Of a DNA stretch of 64,000 bases, positions 18,901 to 26,606 are shown one piece after another. Within the stretch, counting starts at the first letter, position 1, and every line of letters begins with the position of its first letter. Source of the DNA: an uncultured Bacteroidales bacterium. GTDB lineage: Bacteria > Bacteroidota > Bacteroidia > Bacteroidales > Paludibacteraceae. The stretch covers positions 124,001 through 188,000 of the forward strand of contig CADBYS010000002.1 in NCBI GenBank assembly GCA_902798965.1, read 5' to 3'. The position numbers and the translations under genes are program-made. The notes beneath the pieces were generated by a model, which saw only the letters and a list, made by a program, of their open reading frames with translations, made no database searches and was not told where the DNA came from.

Positions 18901-21340
18901 GTTGGCTAAAGCCGATGGTAAAGTGAAGATTTATGCATATCAAGCCGGTGATGCTGAATACGAAGAAGTTACCGACTCCGTTGAGTTTACGGTAACTACG
19001 CTTCAGAAGCAGACTATCACCTGGAATCAAAATCTCTTTGGTTTGCTTACAACCAGCGCTCCCATGGAACTGACAGCTACTGCAACCAGTGGCATGGATA
19101 TTACATATACATCTGCTAACGAGGCGGTAGTACGTATTGAGGGTAACATGCTTATCGTCACCGGTGAAGGCGAAACGACCATAACGGCAAAGCAAACCGG
19201 TGGTGTGGATAGCACCGGAGTAGAATGGCTTGAAATTTCGCAAGTTAATTATGTTATCGTTCGCAATCCGGCTTCGCAATGTAATGGAATGTCGTTGTCG
19301 GTTAGTTCGCTTACGTTGACACATACCAATAGCTTTGTGAAGGAATATGCCTTGGAGGGCATTCCTACCACGTTGACGTTCTCTGCCAAACATGGCACGA
19401 AGCCCAATGGAGACTGGGGACAGAGCCCGACGTATGCCGCATTGATGGTGGATGAGTACACAAAGATTGACGGTGTTTGGGGATGGAAGAACATCTATAA
19501 CAAGGTAGTAGGTACCTCCGAAACCACTCCTGATAATCCGCTTGTATTGGATAGCATAGCAACCAAAGTGCGTTTCCGTACATCAGAAACAGGCACAGAC
19601 CATACAATTACCAACATTCGTGTTCCACGCAAGAAATTCATGACTTCGGACGTAAAAGCGGTCAATCTTGATATTGAGAGCAATGCTATTTGGGAGAAAA
19701 CCATCACCGTCAGTCACTCCAACATCGACCTGATGACCGTTACTGCCAAGCAAGGCCTGCTCAACCTGAGCACTTCTACACTTGGTGAGGGCTGTGGCAG
19801 CTACGGTGATGATGCATTTGTGGCTTCCTTCACTCCGATGCAGAAGTATGTAGATTACTACGATACAATCGTTATCACCGACGGTAAGGCTCAGCCTTCC
19901 ACCATCGAGATTCCGGTACATCTCTATTCCAAGGGCTTGAACCAAGCTATCGCAGGATTTGAAGTACCCGAAACGGCTTGGACAACCGATCAGATTCCGG
20001 CTTTCCACGCTACTGCATCCAGCGAACTGCCTGTGACCTACGCTACTTCCGACGAGAACGTTGCACGCATCGTTAACGACAATGTTCTGGAAATCGTTAC
20101 GGAAGGTACAATACAAGTATATGCTATTCAGGCCGGTAACGATCGTTACGACTCTACGGCTATCGAACGTACAATCGTTATCAGCAAGGTTGCTTCGCAT
20201 ATCACTACTATACCGGTTGCCTCCGAAGTACCGGTTGGCCAGACGCTCGCTGAGAGCTTTCTTTCCGGTGGTGCGGCAGACGTAGAGGGTGAGTTCACGT
20301 GGGCTAACCCGTCGATTGTTGCTGACGAGGAAGGCGAACATACCTACGAGGTTATCTTCATCCCTGCTAACGAAGCTTGGTATGAGCGCGCTGTATGTGA
20401 TGTAACTGTTTCAACGACCAAAACTCCGGCTATTCTTGAAACTGCTCCTGTTGCTATCGAGGGACTGGAATATGACGGTGAGGAACATGCACTTGTTGAA
20501 GCCGGCAGTGCCCTCTATGGCGAACTGCAGTACTCGCTTGACGGCGAGAACTACTCTGCAGAGCTGCCTGTTGCAACCAATGCCGGTGACTATACGATTT
20601 ACTATCGTGTTGTTGGTGACGAATCGCACAGTAGCATTGCTGCCGAAACAATCGCTGCAAGCATTGCCAAGATTGACCCCGAATTGACTCTTGCACCTAA
20701 GGGCATTGCGCAACTTGAATATGCAGATAGCGCACTTGTGCTTATTGAGGCCGGTGAGGTGGTTGGCGGCACGATTGAGTACTCGCTCGACGCTGAGAAC
20801 TGGTCGGAAGAACTGCCCACAGCTATCGAAGCAGGCGAATACACCGTTTATTACCGCATCGTTGGCGATGCTAACCATAACAGTCTTGACGGTGATGCTA
20901 TCAGCGTAACCATCGTGATTCCGGAAGAGGCCAAAGAGTCTCAGTACATCACTTGGGAAGATGAGTTGGACGAGGTAGATGCTGCCGACGGAATGATCTT
21001 TATTAATGCTTTGGCATCCTCCGGTCTGCCTGTAAGCTTCACCAGCTCCGACAGTACCATCGCTTATGTTGAGGAACTTGACGGATTCTACTTCCTCTAT
21101 CTCTTGAAGGGCGGTGAAGTAACTATTACTGCTCATCAAGACGGTAACGATACCTATTCGGCTGCCGAACCGGTTGCCAAGGTAATCAATGTCATCGACG
21201 AAGAGGAGGATCCGGAAACCCCGACCGCTGTCGAGGATGCACAGACTGCCATCAAGGTTCAGAAGATCATCCGCGACAATCAGGTACTCATCATCCGCGA
21301 AGGTCGCACGTACACCACTACAGGCTTGCTCGTTGAGTAA
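15905..21340 (+). CDS. Giant secreted protein with bacterial Ig-like repeats
   Basis: 1811 residues from the ATG at 15905, which opens a signal peptide (MKKINNIKQFLLVLLAFAFI...AWG). Most of the length is a chain of beta-sandwich repeats of the Ig-like/BIG2 kind, marked by recurring ITWN, YTSSN, VTATQ and Y-A-QAGN patterns. Near residues 1509-1578 and 1598-1668 are two near-identical YDG/MBG-like repeats (LQYSLDGENY... and IEYSLDAENW...). The tail VQKIIRDNQVLIIREGRTYT resembles the type IX sorting tail also seen in the LRR protein at 59-61 kb. It is probably surface-displayed, adhesive or structural; no catalytic domain was seen. A strong terminator follows. Confidence 0.85.
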   Translation: MKKINNIKQFLLVLLAFAFIGVNQAWGYATSGSAVKQVNGTYYVLYETSESNFSTISSKEYELKGPGAQVYYDAKRVPILGFSGGDLKLAQKVSGSYGDALYSAEPPKNSYKSYGPVSIDSKATNIKLYTETGATGKKYMKNVFVTMAQYVDEASASSIAFGSGYVNAANTSKTVTVAWCNVPAMTYSITGADKDKFSVSVSNNASAGKWGTATFTVSYKHTAAGNHNAKLVITDTYNDYSYEVSLSGTTDKNPNSITWNADEATWKDWNETLDLNATAKNTDYTNTPIVYTSGNNDYASIADGVVTFHEAGAGKEITVTATQDETDAYLGASATKTFHILNAQTVAWDPTVVNTTLRLGTTRDISAYTIATPEGSRAITYSSSDPSVIEVHEDGVTIEGKSIGTAVLTATLAGDGQYRQATTTKEFEVKDKEVAVISLGELILNENEEVNIYIGENSGALSSTNTASALSCQITDESVVSYNAETHQFESQQLGSTTVVISQEGNDEYPAVNRTITIHVIRYQTVITANPEEVTLFVGEDTTVQFASNRENDEIAIESSNADVAIYQEGKIVAVGEGTANIIFSQAETDTWSAAEKKVFVTVNRRAASLSVKINGVSQTSISIYQGESVPVNFDKISDAEVAVEQIGGEAFASYSNGSLKATNEIGTAYFRAVLPQTQQYNSATVEFNVTVLKDARHLPITMNSSLWSNSNFVVSTEGTTSWDNSKGITLGATDGATNWDDKSVILHFEGIPDKLTFDIATDATGAGSWFGGATNVEWYIQESTSKTMSGAKIWTQSADGTDFTSYTVQLDPSTRYVKLCYSGNFGGHFRNVKISELKYVQDPTPATINFGKAVINSGEVSKTTTVNWCNVAPMTVTCDNPRFTVTPATFGDYEQMNSEELTISYTHGSEVGLNEATITIGNGDEQYDKIIHVSAETTKRPQTIIWHAELVATNYAMNVGEQYPDDAISYVATTPSAGKVILTSSNTDIIEVIADTTLLAKADGKVKIYAYQAGDAEYEEVTDSVEFTVTTLQKQTITWNQNLFGLLTTSAPMELTATATSGMDITYTSANEAVVRIEGNMLIVTGEGETTITAKQTGGVDSTGVEWLEISQVNYVIVRNPASQCNGMSLSVSSLTLTHTNSFVKEYALEGIPTTLTFSAKHGTKPNGDWGQSPTYAALMVDEYTKIDGVWGWKNIYNKVVGTSETTPDNPLVLDSIATKVRFRTSETGTDHTITNIRVPRKKFMTSDVKAVNLDIESNAIWEKTITVSHSNIDLMTVTAKQGLLNLSTSTLGEGCGSYGDDAFVASFTPMQKYVDYYDTIVITDGKAQPSTIEIPVHLYSKGLNQAIAGFEVPETAWTTDQIPAFHATASSELPVTYATSDENVARIVNDNVLEIVTEGTIQVYAIQAGNDRYDSTAIERTIVISKVASHITTIPVASEVPVGQTLAESFLSGGAADVEGEFTWANPSIVADEEGEHTYEVIFIPANEAWYERAVCDVTVSTTKTPAILETAPVAIEGLEYDGEEHALVEAGSALYGELQYSLDGENYSAELPVATNAGDYTIYYRVVGDESHSSIAAETIAASIAKIDPELTLAPKGIAQLEYADSALVLIEAGEVVGGTIEYSLDAENWSEELPTAIEAGEYTVYYRIVGDANHNSLDGDAISVTIVIPEEAKESQYITWEDELDEVDAADGMIFINALASSGLPVSFTSSDSTIAYVEELDGFYFLYLLKGGEVTITAHQDGNDTYSAAEPVAKVINVIDEEEDPETPTAVEDAQTAIKVQKIIRDNQVLIIREGRTYTTTGLLVE

Positions 21341-21374
21341 GCCCGTAGTGCGAAACGTGCACAGATAGGCACAC

Positions 21375-21410
21375 AAAAATAAGGATGCAACCACTTGCAT
21401 CCTTATTTTT
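21375..21410. terminator. Strong bidirectional terminator
   Basis: A perfect 16-bp stem, AAAAATAAGGATGCAA and its complement, with loop CCAC, ending in T-runs on both strands. It serves the giant gene (plus) and hpf (minus). Confidence 0.92.
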
Positions 21411-21478
21411 TAGCTTTCCGCCACTCAGTGCTTTCAATTGTCAGTATTTTCGCGGCTTGCAATGGGGTTTTATTAGGC

Positions 21479-21512
21479 TATTAACACGCGATTAACATGT
21501 GATTAACACGCG
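21479..21512. repeat. Three 11-nt units ATTAACACGCG
   Basis: ATTAACACGCG, ATTAACATGTG, ATTAACACGCG in tandem, then a partial unit, in the gap between the terminator and the hpf stop. Confidence 0.85.
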
Positions 21513-21533
21513 ATTCAATATATATGTCACTGA

Positions 21534-21812
21534 TTATGCGTTCTCTTTGCGTTTCTCGATACGTGCATCCAGTGCATCCAATGCCTCTGAAATGGCTTGC
21601 TCAAACGTGTCGCAGGTCTTCGATGCAAACAAATCGCCTACGCGTACGTCAGCTTGCTTGTTCAGATTCGTAGCCGGCTTAACCACCGACAAACGGATGC
21701 TCAACTCGTCGTCCTCGCGAAGATGACGACCAAAACGGGAAGTTTTCTTGGCAATGAAATCATCGAGCTGCTTTGCAATCTCGAAGTTGATAGCTTGAAC
21801 GTTCAGTTTCAT
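21534..21812 (-). CDS. hpf: Ribosome hibernation-promoting factor, short form
   Basis: 92 residues, the RaiA/short-HPF fold: beta strand MKLNVQAINFEI, helix LDDFIAKKTSRFGRHL, strand LSIRLSVVKP, KQADVRVGDLFA and a C-terminal helix AISEALDALDARIEKRK. It binds the 30S decoding site and stores ribosomes when growth slows. The long C-terminal dimerisation domain is absent. It is divergent from htpG, across a 288-bp gap holding the htpG promoter. No own promoter was recognised. Confidence 0.9.
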   Translation of the reverse strand: MKLNVQAINFEIAKQLDDFIAKKTSRFGRHLREDDELSIRLSVVKPATNLNKQADVRVGDLFASKTCDTFEQAISEALDALDARIEKRKENA

Positions 21813-21893
21813 GATACTATATTTTTTAATTGTTTTTTGTTTTAGAATTTACTTGATTGTTGTTTTTATATACTTTTTTTACTACAAAAATTA

Positions 21894-21935
21894 TGCCAAA
21901 ATGTCAGTCTGAAGCGCTTTGGAACAATATTTGCA
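21894..21935 (+). promoter_or_regulatory. Sigma-54-type promoter of htpG with TGNCA box
   Basis: The box TGCCAAAATGTCA (21894-21906) precedes TTGGAACAATATTTGCA; GG (21921-21922) and GC (21933-21934) are 10 nt apart. The arrangement parallels groESL. Start of transcription is predicted near 21946, so the leader would contain the hairpin repeats at 21951-22068. Confidence 0.58.
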
Positions 21936-21950
21936 CAACAATTAGTAGAA

Positions 21951-22068
21951 AGACCGCTGCGCTGAAGGAGTAAGGACCGCTACGCTGAAGGAGTAAAGAC
22001 GAATTACATTAGTCGCAGGCATTGATGTCTTTAATCCTTATTCCTTTAGCGAGCGAAGCGAGCGGTCT
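21951..22068. repeat. GGTCT hairpin-family repeats in the htpG leader
   Basis: Two tandem minus-strand units (each TTACTCCTTCAGCG, then T or C, then AGCGGTC) face one plus-strand unit ending TTTAGCGAGCGAAGCGAGCGGTCT-like sequence at 22066. The two arms are imperfectly complementary, so the leader RNA could fold into a long hairpin. Confidence 0.75.
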
Positions 22069-22100
22069 ATATAGTCCGAATAACTAAAACAACTACACAT

Positions 22101-24158
22101 ATGAACAAAGGTAACATTGGGGTAACATCAGATAACATCTTCCCCGTCATCAAGAAATTTCTTTACTCGGATCACGAGATTTTCCTGCGTGAGCTCATCA
22201 GCAATGCTGTAGATGCTACGCAGAAGCTCAAGACACTCTCTACCGCCGGTACATTCAAGGGCGAATTAGGCGACTTGCGCGTACGCGTACGTATAGATAA
22301 GGATAAGAAGACCCTCACCGTCAGCGATCACGGTATAGGTATGTCGGCCGAGGAGGTCGATCGCTTCATCAACCAGATAGCTTTCTCCGGCGCAGAAGAG
22401 TTCGTCAACCAATACAAGGATAAAGCCGAAGCTATCATTGGTCACTTCGGTCTTGGCTTCTATTCTGCCTTCATGGTAGCCGATAAGGTCGAGATCTTCT
22501 CGCAAAGCTACGACGAGAACGCCAAAGCCGTACACTGGTCGTGCGAGGGTAACCCTGAATACCAGATGGAGGAAACCATCAAAGCCGAGCGCGGAACAGA
22601 TGTCGTACTCCACATCAACGACGAGTTCAGCCAGTACCTCGAAGACGCAACCATCGAAGGTCTGCTTAAGAAGTACTGCAAGTTCCTGCCCGTGGAGATC
22701 GCTTTCGGCATGAAAAAGGAGTGGAAAGACGGCAAGCAGGTTGATACCGGCGAGGAGAACATCGTTAACAATACCAACCCTGCTTGGACACGCAAACCCG
22801 CCGACCTCAAGGAGGAGGATTACGAGAAGTTCTACCACGAACTATATCCCATGCAGTTCGATGAGCCGCTCTTCCATATTCACTTGAACGTCGACTATCC
22901 TTTCCATCTGACAGGTATCCTCTACTTCCCGAAGATCAAGAACAACCTCGACGTGCACCGCAACAAGATTCAGCTCTACTGCAACCAGGTGTTCGTCACC
23001 GACGAGGTTGCCAACATTGTGCCGGAGTACCTGACACTGCTCCACGGCGTGATTGACAGCCCGGATATCCCGCTGAATGTCAGCCGTTCGTACCTGCAGT
23101 CGGACAATAACGTCAAGAAGATCTCTTCGCACATCACCAAGAAGGTGGCTGACAAATTGGCAGAACTGTTCAAGAACGATCGTGCTGACTTCGAAAAGAA
23201 ATGGGACGACATCAAGCTCTTCATCCAGTTCGGTATGCTCAGCGACGAGAAGTTCTACGACCGCGCCATCGGTTTTGCCCTGCTCAAGAACATCGATAAG
23301 CAGTACTTCACCCTCGAGGAGTACAAAGCCAAAGTAAAAGACGCCCAGACGGACAAGAACGGCGACCTTATCCTCCTGTACACCCACGATGCTGATGCTA
23401 CGTACACTTACATCCAGCGTGCGAAGGAGAAAGGCTACGATGTGCTACTCATGGATGGTGAGATTGATGTACACGCCATGAGCCAGTTCGAGCAGAAAGC
23501 TATGGACGATGGCGGAGAAGAGAAACACGCGCTGCGTTTCGTTCGCGTGGACTCCGATGTTATCGAGAACCTGATCGTCAAGGAGGACAAAGCAGCCGTC
23601 AACCTCACCACTGAAGAGGAAGATGCACTCCGCTATTCCTTCGAAGGCCTGCTGCCCAAGAACGAAAAAGCCAACTATGTAGTCAGCCTCGAGAATGTCA
23701 GCGCCGATGCACTGCCAGTATTCCTCACCCAAAGCGAGTGGATGCGACGCATGAAAGAGATGTCGGCTCATCAGCAAGGCATGTCGTTCTACGGCAATAT
23801 GCCCGACTCCTACAACCTCGTTGTCAACATCGCTCACCCGAAGGTACAAGCTTTGCTTGCCGAAATCAAAGAGGCAACAGGCAACTCGCTGGATGAACTG
23901 AACCAACAGGTTGAAGTCCTCCGCAAAGAGGAACAGGCTGCGAAAGACAAGAAAGACGAGCCTAAGGAAGGCGAAGAGAAACGCGACTTCCCCAAAGAGA
24001 TAGCCGCGCTCCGTGAACAGATCAAGCAGCATTACACCGAAGGTGCCAAGGCCAACGACAAGGTTAGCCAACTGCTTGATATAGCGTTCCTTGCTTCCGG
24101 ATTGCTGAAAGGCGAAGCACTCGCCAAGTTCGTCAACCGTAGCGTAGAACTGCTGTAA
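22101..24158 (+). CDS. htpG: Hsp90 chaperone HtpG
   Basis: 685 residues. ATP-dependent cytoplasmic chaperone. The GHKL ATPase domain shows LRELISNAVDA, DHGIGMSAEEV and GHFGLGFYSAFMVAD; the middle and C-terminal dimer domains follow. Residues around 605-640 are a charged Lys/Glu-rich stretch (KDKKDEPKEGEEKRD), common in this phylum. It lies 155 nt after a predicted sigma-54-type start and is transcribed alone; it converges on ispE with only 3 bp between stops. Confidence 0.98.
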   Translation: MNKGNIGVTSDNIFPVIKKFLYSDHEIFLRELISNAVDATQKLKTLSTAGTFKGELGDLRVRVRIDKDKKTLTVSDHGIGMSAEEVDRFINQIAFSGAEEFVNQYKDKAEAIIGHFGLGFYSAFMVADKVEIFSQSYDENAKAVHWSCEGNPEYQMEETIKAERGTDVVLHINDEFSQYLEDATIEGLLKKYCKFLPVEIAFGMKKEWKDGKQVDTGEENIVNNTNPAWTRKPADLKEEDYEKFYHELYPMQFDEPLFHIHLNVDYPFHLTGILYFPKIKNNLDVHRNKIQLYCNQVFVTDEVANIVPEYLTLLHGVIDSPDIPLNVSRSYLQSDNNVKKISSHITKKVADKLAELFKNDRADFEKKWDDIKLFIQFGMLSDEKFYDRAIGFALLKNIDKQYFTLEEYKAKVKDAQTDKNGDLILLYTHDADATYTYIQRAKEKGYDVLLMDGEIDVHAMSQFEQKAMDDGGEEKHALRFVRVDSDVIENLIVKEDKAAVNLTTEEEDALRYSFEGLLPKNEKANYVVSLENVSADALPVFLTQSEWMRRMKEMSAHQQGMSFYGNMPDSYNLVVNIAHPKVQALLAEIKEATGNSLDELNQQVEVLRKEEQAAKDKKDEPKEGEEKRDFPKEIAALREQIKQHYTEGAKANDKVSQLLDIAFLASGLLKGEALAKFVNRSVELL

Positions 24159-24161
24159 TGC

Positions 24162-25013
24162 TTATTCGAGTGTATCGTTGAAGATGACTGTGGATGCCAA
24201 ATCCTCCAGATTGTAATCGGCGAGCGTTGTTTGCTCCGCGTCATCTTCAAACAAAGCATACACCGTTGAACCGCTGCCGCTCATGGCAGCATAGAAAGCG
24301 CCTGCGTCTTGTAGGCGCTTTTTGATGCTCGCCAGTTCGGGATGCAAGGGGAAGACGGTACACTCAAAGTCGTTGTACAGTATATCGCCGTGACGAACCA
24401 GATCAATGGGCGTTACTCCTTGCTTTACCAAGGCAGCCAGCGAAGGTTTGTCGCCTGACAGACGTATACCCGAATATGCTTCGCGTGTGCTGACATGAAT
24501 GTCGGGTTTGAGCATCAACAAGTGCAAGCCGCCCAAGGAGAACGGTATAGGTGTCAGTCGCTCGCCTATTCCTTCTGCCAGGCAGGGAGTGTTATAGATA
24601 AAGAATGCACAATCTGCCCCCAGCGGACTAACCTCATCCGCCAACTGCTCACGGGTAAGATTCAGACTGAACAGCTCGTTCAATGCGATTGCCATATGGG
24701 CAGCATCGCTCGATCCGCCGCCAAGACCCGCACCGAACGGGATGCGTTTCTCGAAGCGAATCTGCACGTTGCCTATCTGTGGATAACGTGCCTGCATCCG
24801 GCGGTAACACTTCAGAATCAGATTGTCTTCTGCATCGCAATCCACAGCCAGACCTGTTTGCTCAAAGCGGAAATCGGCTGCGGCTGTAACCATCAATACA
24901 TCGTATAGTCCCATTACGGGGTAGAAGATCGTCTCCAGGTTGTGATAACCGTCATCGCGTTTGCTGATAATGCGCAAACCGACATTAATCTTGCAGTTGG
25001 GGTAAAGTATCAT
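24162..25013 (-). CDS. ispE: 4-diphosphocytidyl-2-C-methyl-D-erythritol kinase
   Basis: 283 residues of the GHMP kinase family. It phosphorylates CDP-ME in the MEP isoprenoid pathway, whose ispF is also in this window (41.4 kb). Signatures are YPNCKINVGLRI, the GHMP glycine loop FGAGLGGGSSDAAH, and AAMSGSGSTVYALF near the C-terminus. Its start overlaps the end of trmN6 by 4 bp, so the two are probably co-transcribed. Confidence 0.96.
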   Translation of the reverse strand: MILYPNCKINVGLRIISKRDDGYHNLETIFYPVMGLYDVLMVTAAADFRFEQTGLAVDCDAEDNLILKCYRRMQARYPQIGNVQIRFEKRIPFGAGLGGGSSDAAHMAIALNELFSLNLTREQLADEVSPLGADCAFFIYNTPCLAEGIGERLTPIPFSLGGLHLLMLKPDIHVSTREAYSGIRLSGDKPSLAALVKQGVTPIDLVRHGDILYNDFECTVFPLHPELASIKKRLQDAGAFYAAMSGSGSTVYALFEDDAEQTTLADYNLEDLASTVIFNDTLE

Positions 25014-25807
25014 AAGTAAAAATCTTTTGTCAGTTGTTGATATGCCTCACTTCGTCCGCCATGTTCATTCTCTAATATCAATTTTTCATACGGAGCAAAC
25101 GAATTTCCTGAGGCTGAATGCTGCCATGCATATAGCACGCGTTTCGTGGGGAATCCCGGTTTGGAATGTACTTTACAATTCTTAATACATGTTAGTTGGT
25201 TTTCCTCGGCCAAACCGATTAGCAGTTGTTCTGCCTCAATCGGTGCGATGATCGAGAGTATTCCGTCGGGCGCAAGCCGTTTGGTGCTTTCCGACATCAA
25301 TTCATCGAAAGGCAGTGAGTCGGTATGTCGCGCCATGCATCTTCTCGCATCGGGGTTCTTGAGACTGTTCACGAAGTACGGCGGATTGCTGACAATCAAG
25401 TCATAGTCTTTCCCTTCCCATTCTTGCAGCGCGCATTGAGTTGCATGCAGTCGGTCAGTCCATGGCGAAACGGCAAAGTTATCGCGTGCCTGCATGTAGG
25501 CGGCTTCATCTATATCAATGGCATCAATCTGCGCTTCTGCACAACGCTGCGCCAGCATCAAGGCAATCAATCCGCAGCCCGTTCCTACATCCAGAATCTT
25601 ATATATTGGGGTCCCCGACACAACATGTGTTGTGGTGGGGAGAGCGGAGGCATTGCCGCCTTTTATGCCGTTTTCGGCATCTGTGGCGGTAATTGCCGAA
25701 CGCGTAGGTGCCCACGCGCCAAGCAGCACCCCATCGGTGCCCACCTTCATCGCACACAGGTCGTGACGGACAAAGAACTGCTTGAAGCGAAACCCCTCAT
25801 TACTCAT
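25010..25807 (-). CDS. trmN6: tRNA1(Val) A37 N6-methyltransferase with in-frame element insertion
   Basis: 265 residues of the TrmN6/YfiC family. It methylates A37 of a tRNA using S-adenosylmethionine. The N-terminus FRFKQFFVRHDLCAMKVGTDGVLLGAW, SAM motif ILDVGTGCGLIAL and catalytic IVSNPPYFVN are intact. Residues about 34-67, between GAWA and KILDVG, are encoded by a structured repeat (25606-25706) also found at 52961-53092; relatives have only a short linker there. The frame is kept, so the enzyme may still work. It overlaps the upstream permease gene by 8 bp. Confidence 0.9.
   Translation of the reverse strand: MSNEGFRFKQFFVRHDLCAMKVGTDGVLLGAWAPTRSAITATDAENGIKGGNASALPTTTHVVSGTPIYKILDVGTGCGLIALMLAQRCAEAQIDAIDIDEAAYMQARDNFAVSPWTDRLHATQCALQEWEGKDYDLIVSNPPYFVNSLKNPDARRCMARHTDSLPFDELMSESTKRLAPDGILSIIAPIEAEQLLIGLAEENQLTCIKNCKVHSKPGFPTKRVLYAWQHSASGNSFAPYEKLILENEHGGRSEAYQQLTKDFYL
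25606..25706. repeat. GGGGTCCCC structured element, copy A (inside trmN6)
   Basis: It starts TTGGGGTCCCCGACACAA and ends TTGCCGAACGCGT. Predicted folds are an ACAACA/TGTTGT stem closing near CCCC/GGGG, and ATTGCCGCC pairing with GGCGGTAAT around an inner hairpin ATGCCG-TTTT-CGGCAT. Shared blocks with copy B include GCGGAGGCA and CGGCATCTGT. Confidence 0.88.
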
Positions 25808-26525
25808 GATGCAACCACTCTATATGATGGTGATGATGATGCTCGTGCTCGTGATGATGCAGGGTTTCGAAGCACATATATATACCTAACGCCAGGAATA
25901 GCACTGCACAAATCATCCGGAACCACTTCTCGAAGGTGTGCAGCTTGTTGGTCAGATTGCCGATACTAACCGCACTATAGCTTACCAGCCACGCAATAAG
26001 CATTATAGGCAGACCTGTTCCCAAACCGAACACTACGGGCAGTACCCAGTTCCATGTGGCCGGCAGCGAAATAGTGATGTCAATCATCGTGATGAAATAT
26101 ACCAGGCGGTGCGGACAAAAAGCGATGGCAAAGAATATACCCAACATGAACGACCAGAGCCAACTGCTCTCATTGCCCACACTCTGTAGCCAGCGGCTCA
26201 TACCGTGGTCGTGATTGTGGTGATGATGCCCGCTGATGAGCAGAACAATACCGCAAACAACCATAAACACGCCCAAGATAGGTTCGCCGTAGTGCTCAAG
26301 GATATGTTGTATGCCTTCGGTCTGTGCACCCATGATGAACGGAATCGACAACAATACGTATGTGGCAAGCTTGCCCAAAACGAACATCAAACCATTTAAT
26401 AGTACCTTGCGTTTATTCGCCAACTCACGATCGATGTAACTGATAGCCGTGATGCTTGTGAACAGGGTGCAAGGGTCTAAAATTGTCAACAAACCCAATA
26501 ATAATGCCGTAAATAGTGCAGCCAT
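25800..26525 (-). CDS. CcdA/DsbD-like membrane permease (ArsG-type) with His-rich loops
   Basis: 241 residues with about six membrane helices. The first has the motif LLTILDPCTLFTSITAISYI, and a later one FFAIAFCPHRLVYF; both match the CcdA/DsbD-like family that includes proteins annotated as ArsG-type efflux permeases. A cytosolic or periplasmic loop has HHHHNHDHG, and the C-terminus has HHHEHEHHHHHHIEWLHHE, suggesting binding of a divalent metal such as zinc or nickel. Whether it moves electrons or a solute is unclear. It is the first gene of a permease-trmN6-ispE operon, driven by the symmetric promoter at 26566-26601. Confidence 0.68.
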   Translation of the reverse strand: MAALFTALLLGLLTILDPCTLFTSITAISYIDRELANKRKVLLNGLMFVLGKLATYVLLSIPFIMGAQTEGIQHILEHYGEPILGVFMVVCGIVLLISGHHHHNHDHGMSRWLQSVGNESSWLWSFMLGIFFAIAFCPHRLVYFITMIDITISLPATWNWVLPVVFGLGTGLPIMLIAWLVSYSAVSIGNLTNKLHTFEKWFRMICAVLFLALGIYMCFETLHHHEHEHHHHHHIEWLHHE

Positions 26526-26566
26526 ATAGAATTTTTCAGTTTTTTTGCAAATTTATTCGATTTTTC

Positions 26567-26597
26567 TTGCAAAGTTACGATTTTTTTTGTAACTTTG
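26567..26597 (+). promoter_or_regulatory. Plus-strand half of a symmetric divergent promoter
   Basis: TTG (26567-26569), 20 nt, TAACTTTG (26590-26597). The start codon of the sensor kinase is at 26607, so the message would have a leader of only a few nucleotides. Arms CTTGCAAAGTTAC (26566-26578) and GTAACTTTGCAAG (26589-26601) are perfect inverted repeats. Confidence 0.85.
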
Positions 26598-26600
26598 CAA
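26570..26600 (-). promoter_or_regulatory. Minus-strand half of a symmetric divergent promoter
   Basis: On the minus strand, TTG (26600-26598), 20 nt, then TAACTTTG (26577-26570). It drives the His-rich permease operon. It is the mirror image of the plus-strand promoter at 26567-26597. Confidence 0.85.
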
Positions 26601-26606
26601 GCGGAA

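Noticed and set aside
17216-20341. Several minus-strand frames of 150-260 codons under the giant secreted protein
   Set aside because: Shadow frames in a repeat-rich gene; they lack starts, promoters and recognisable domains.
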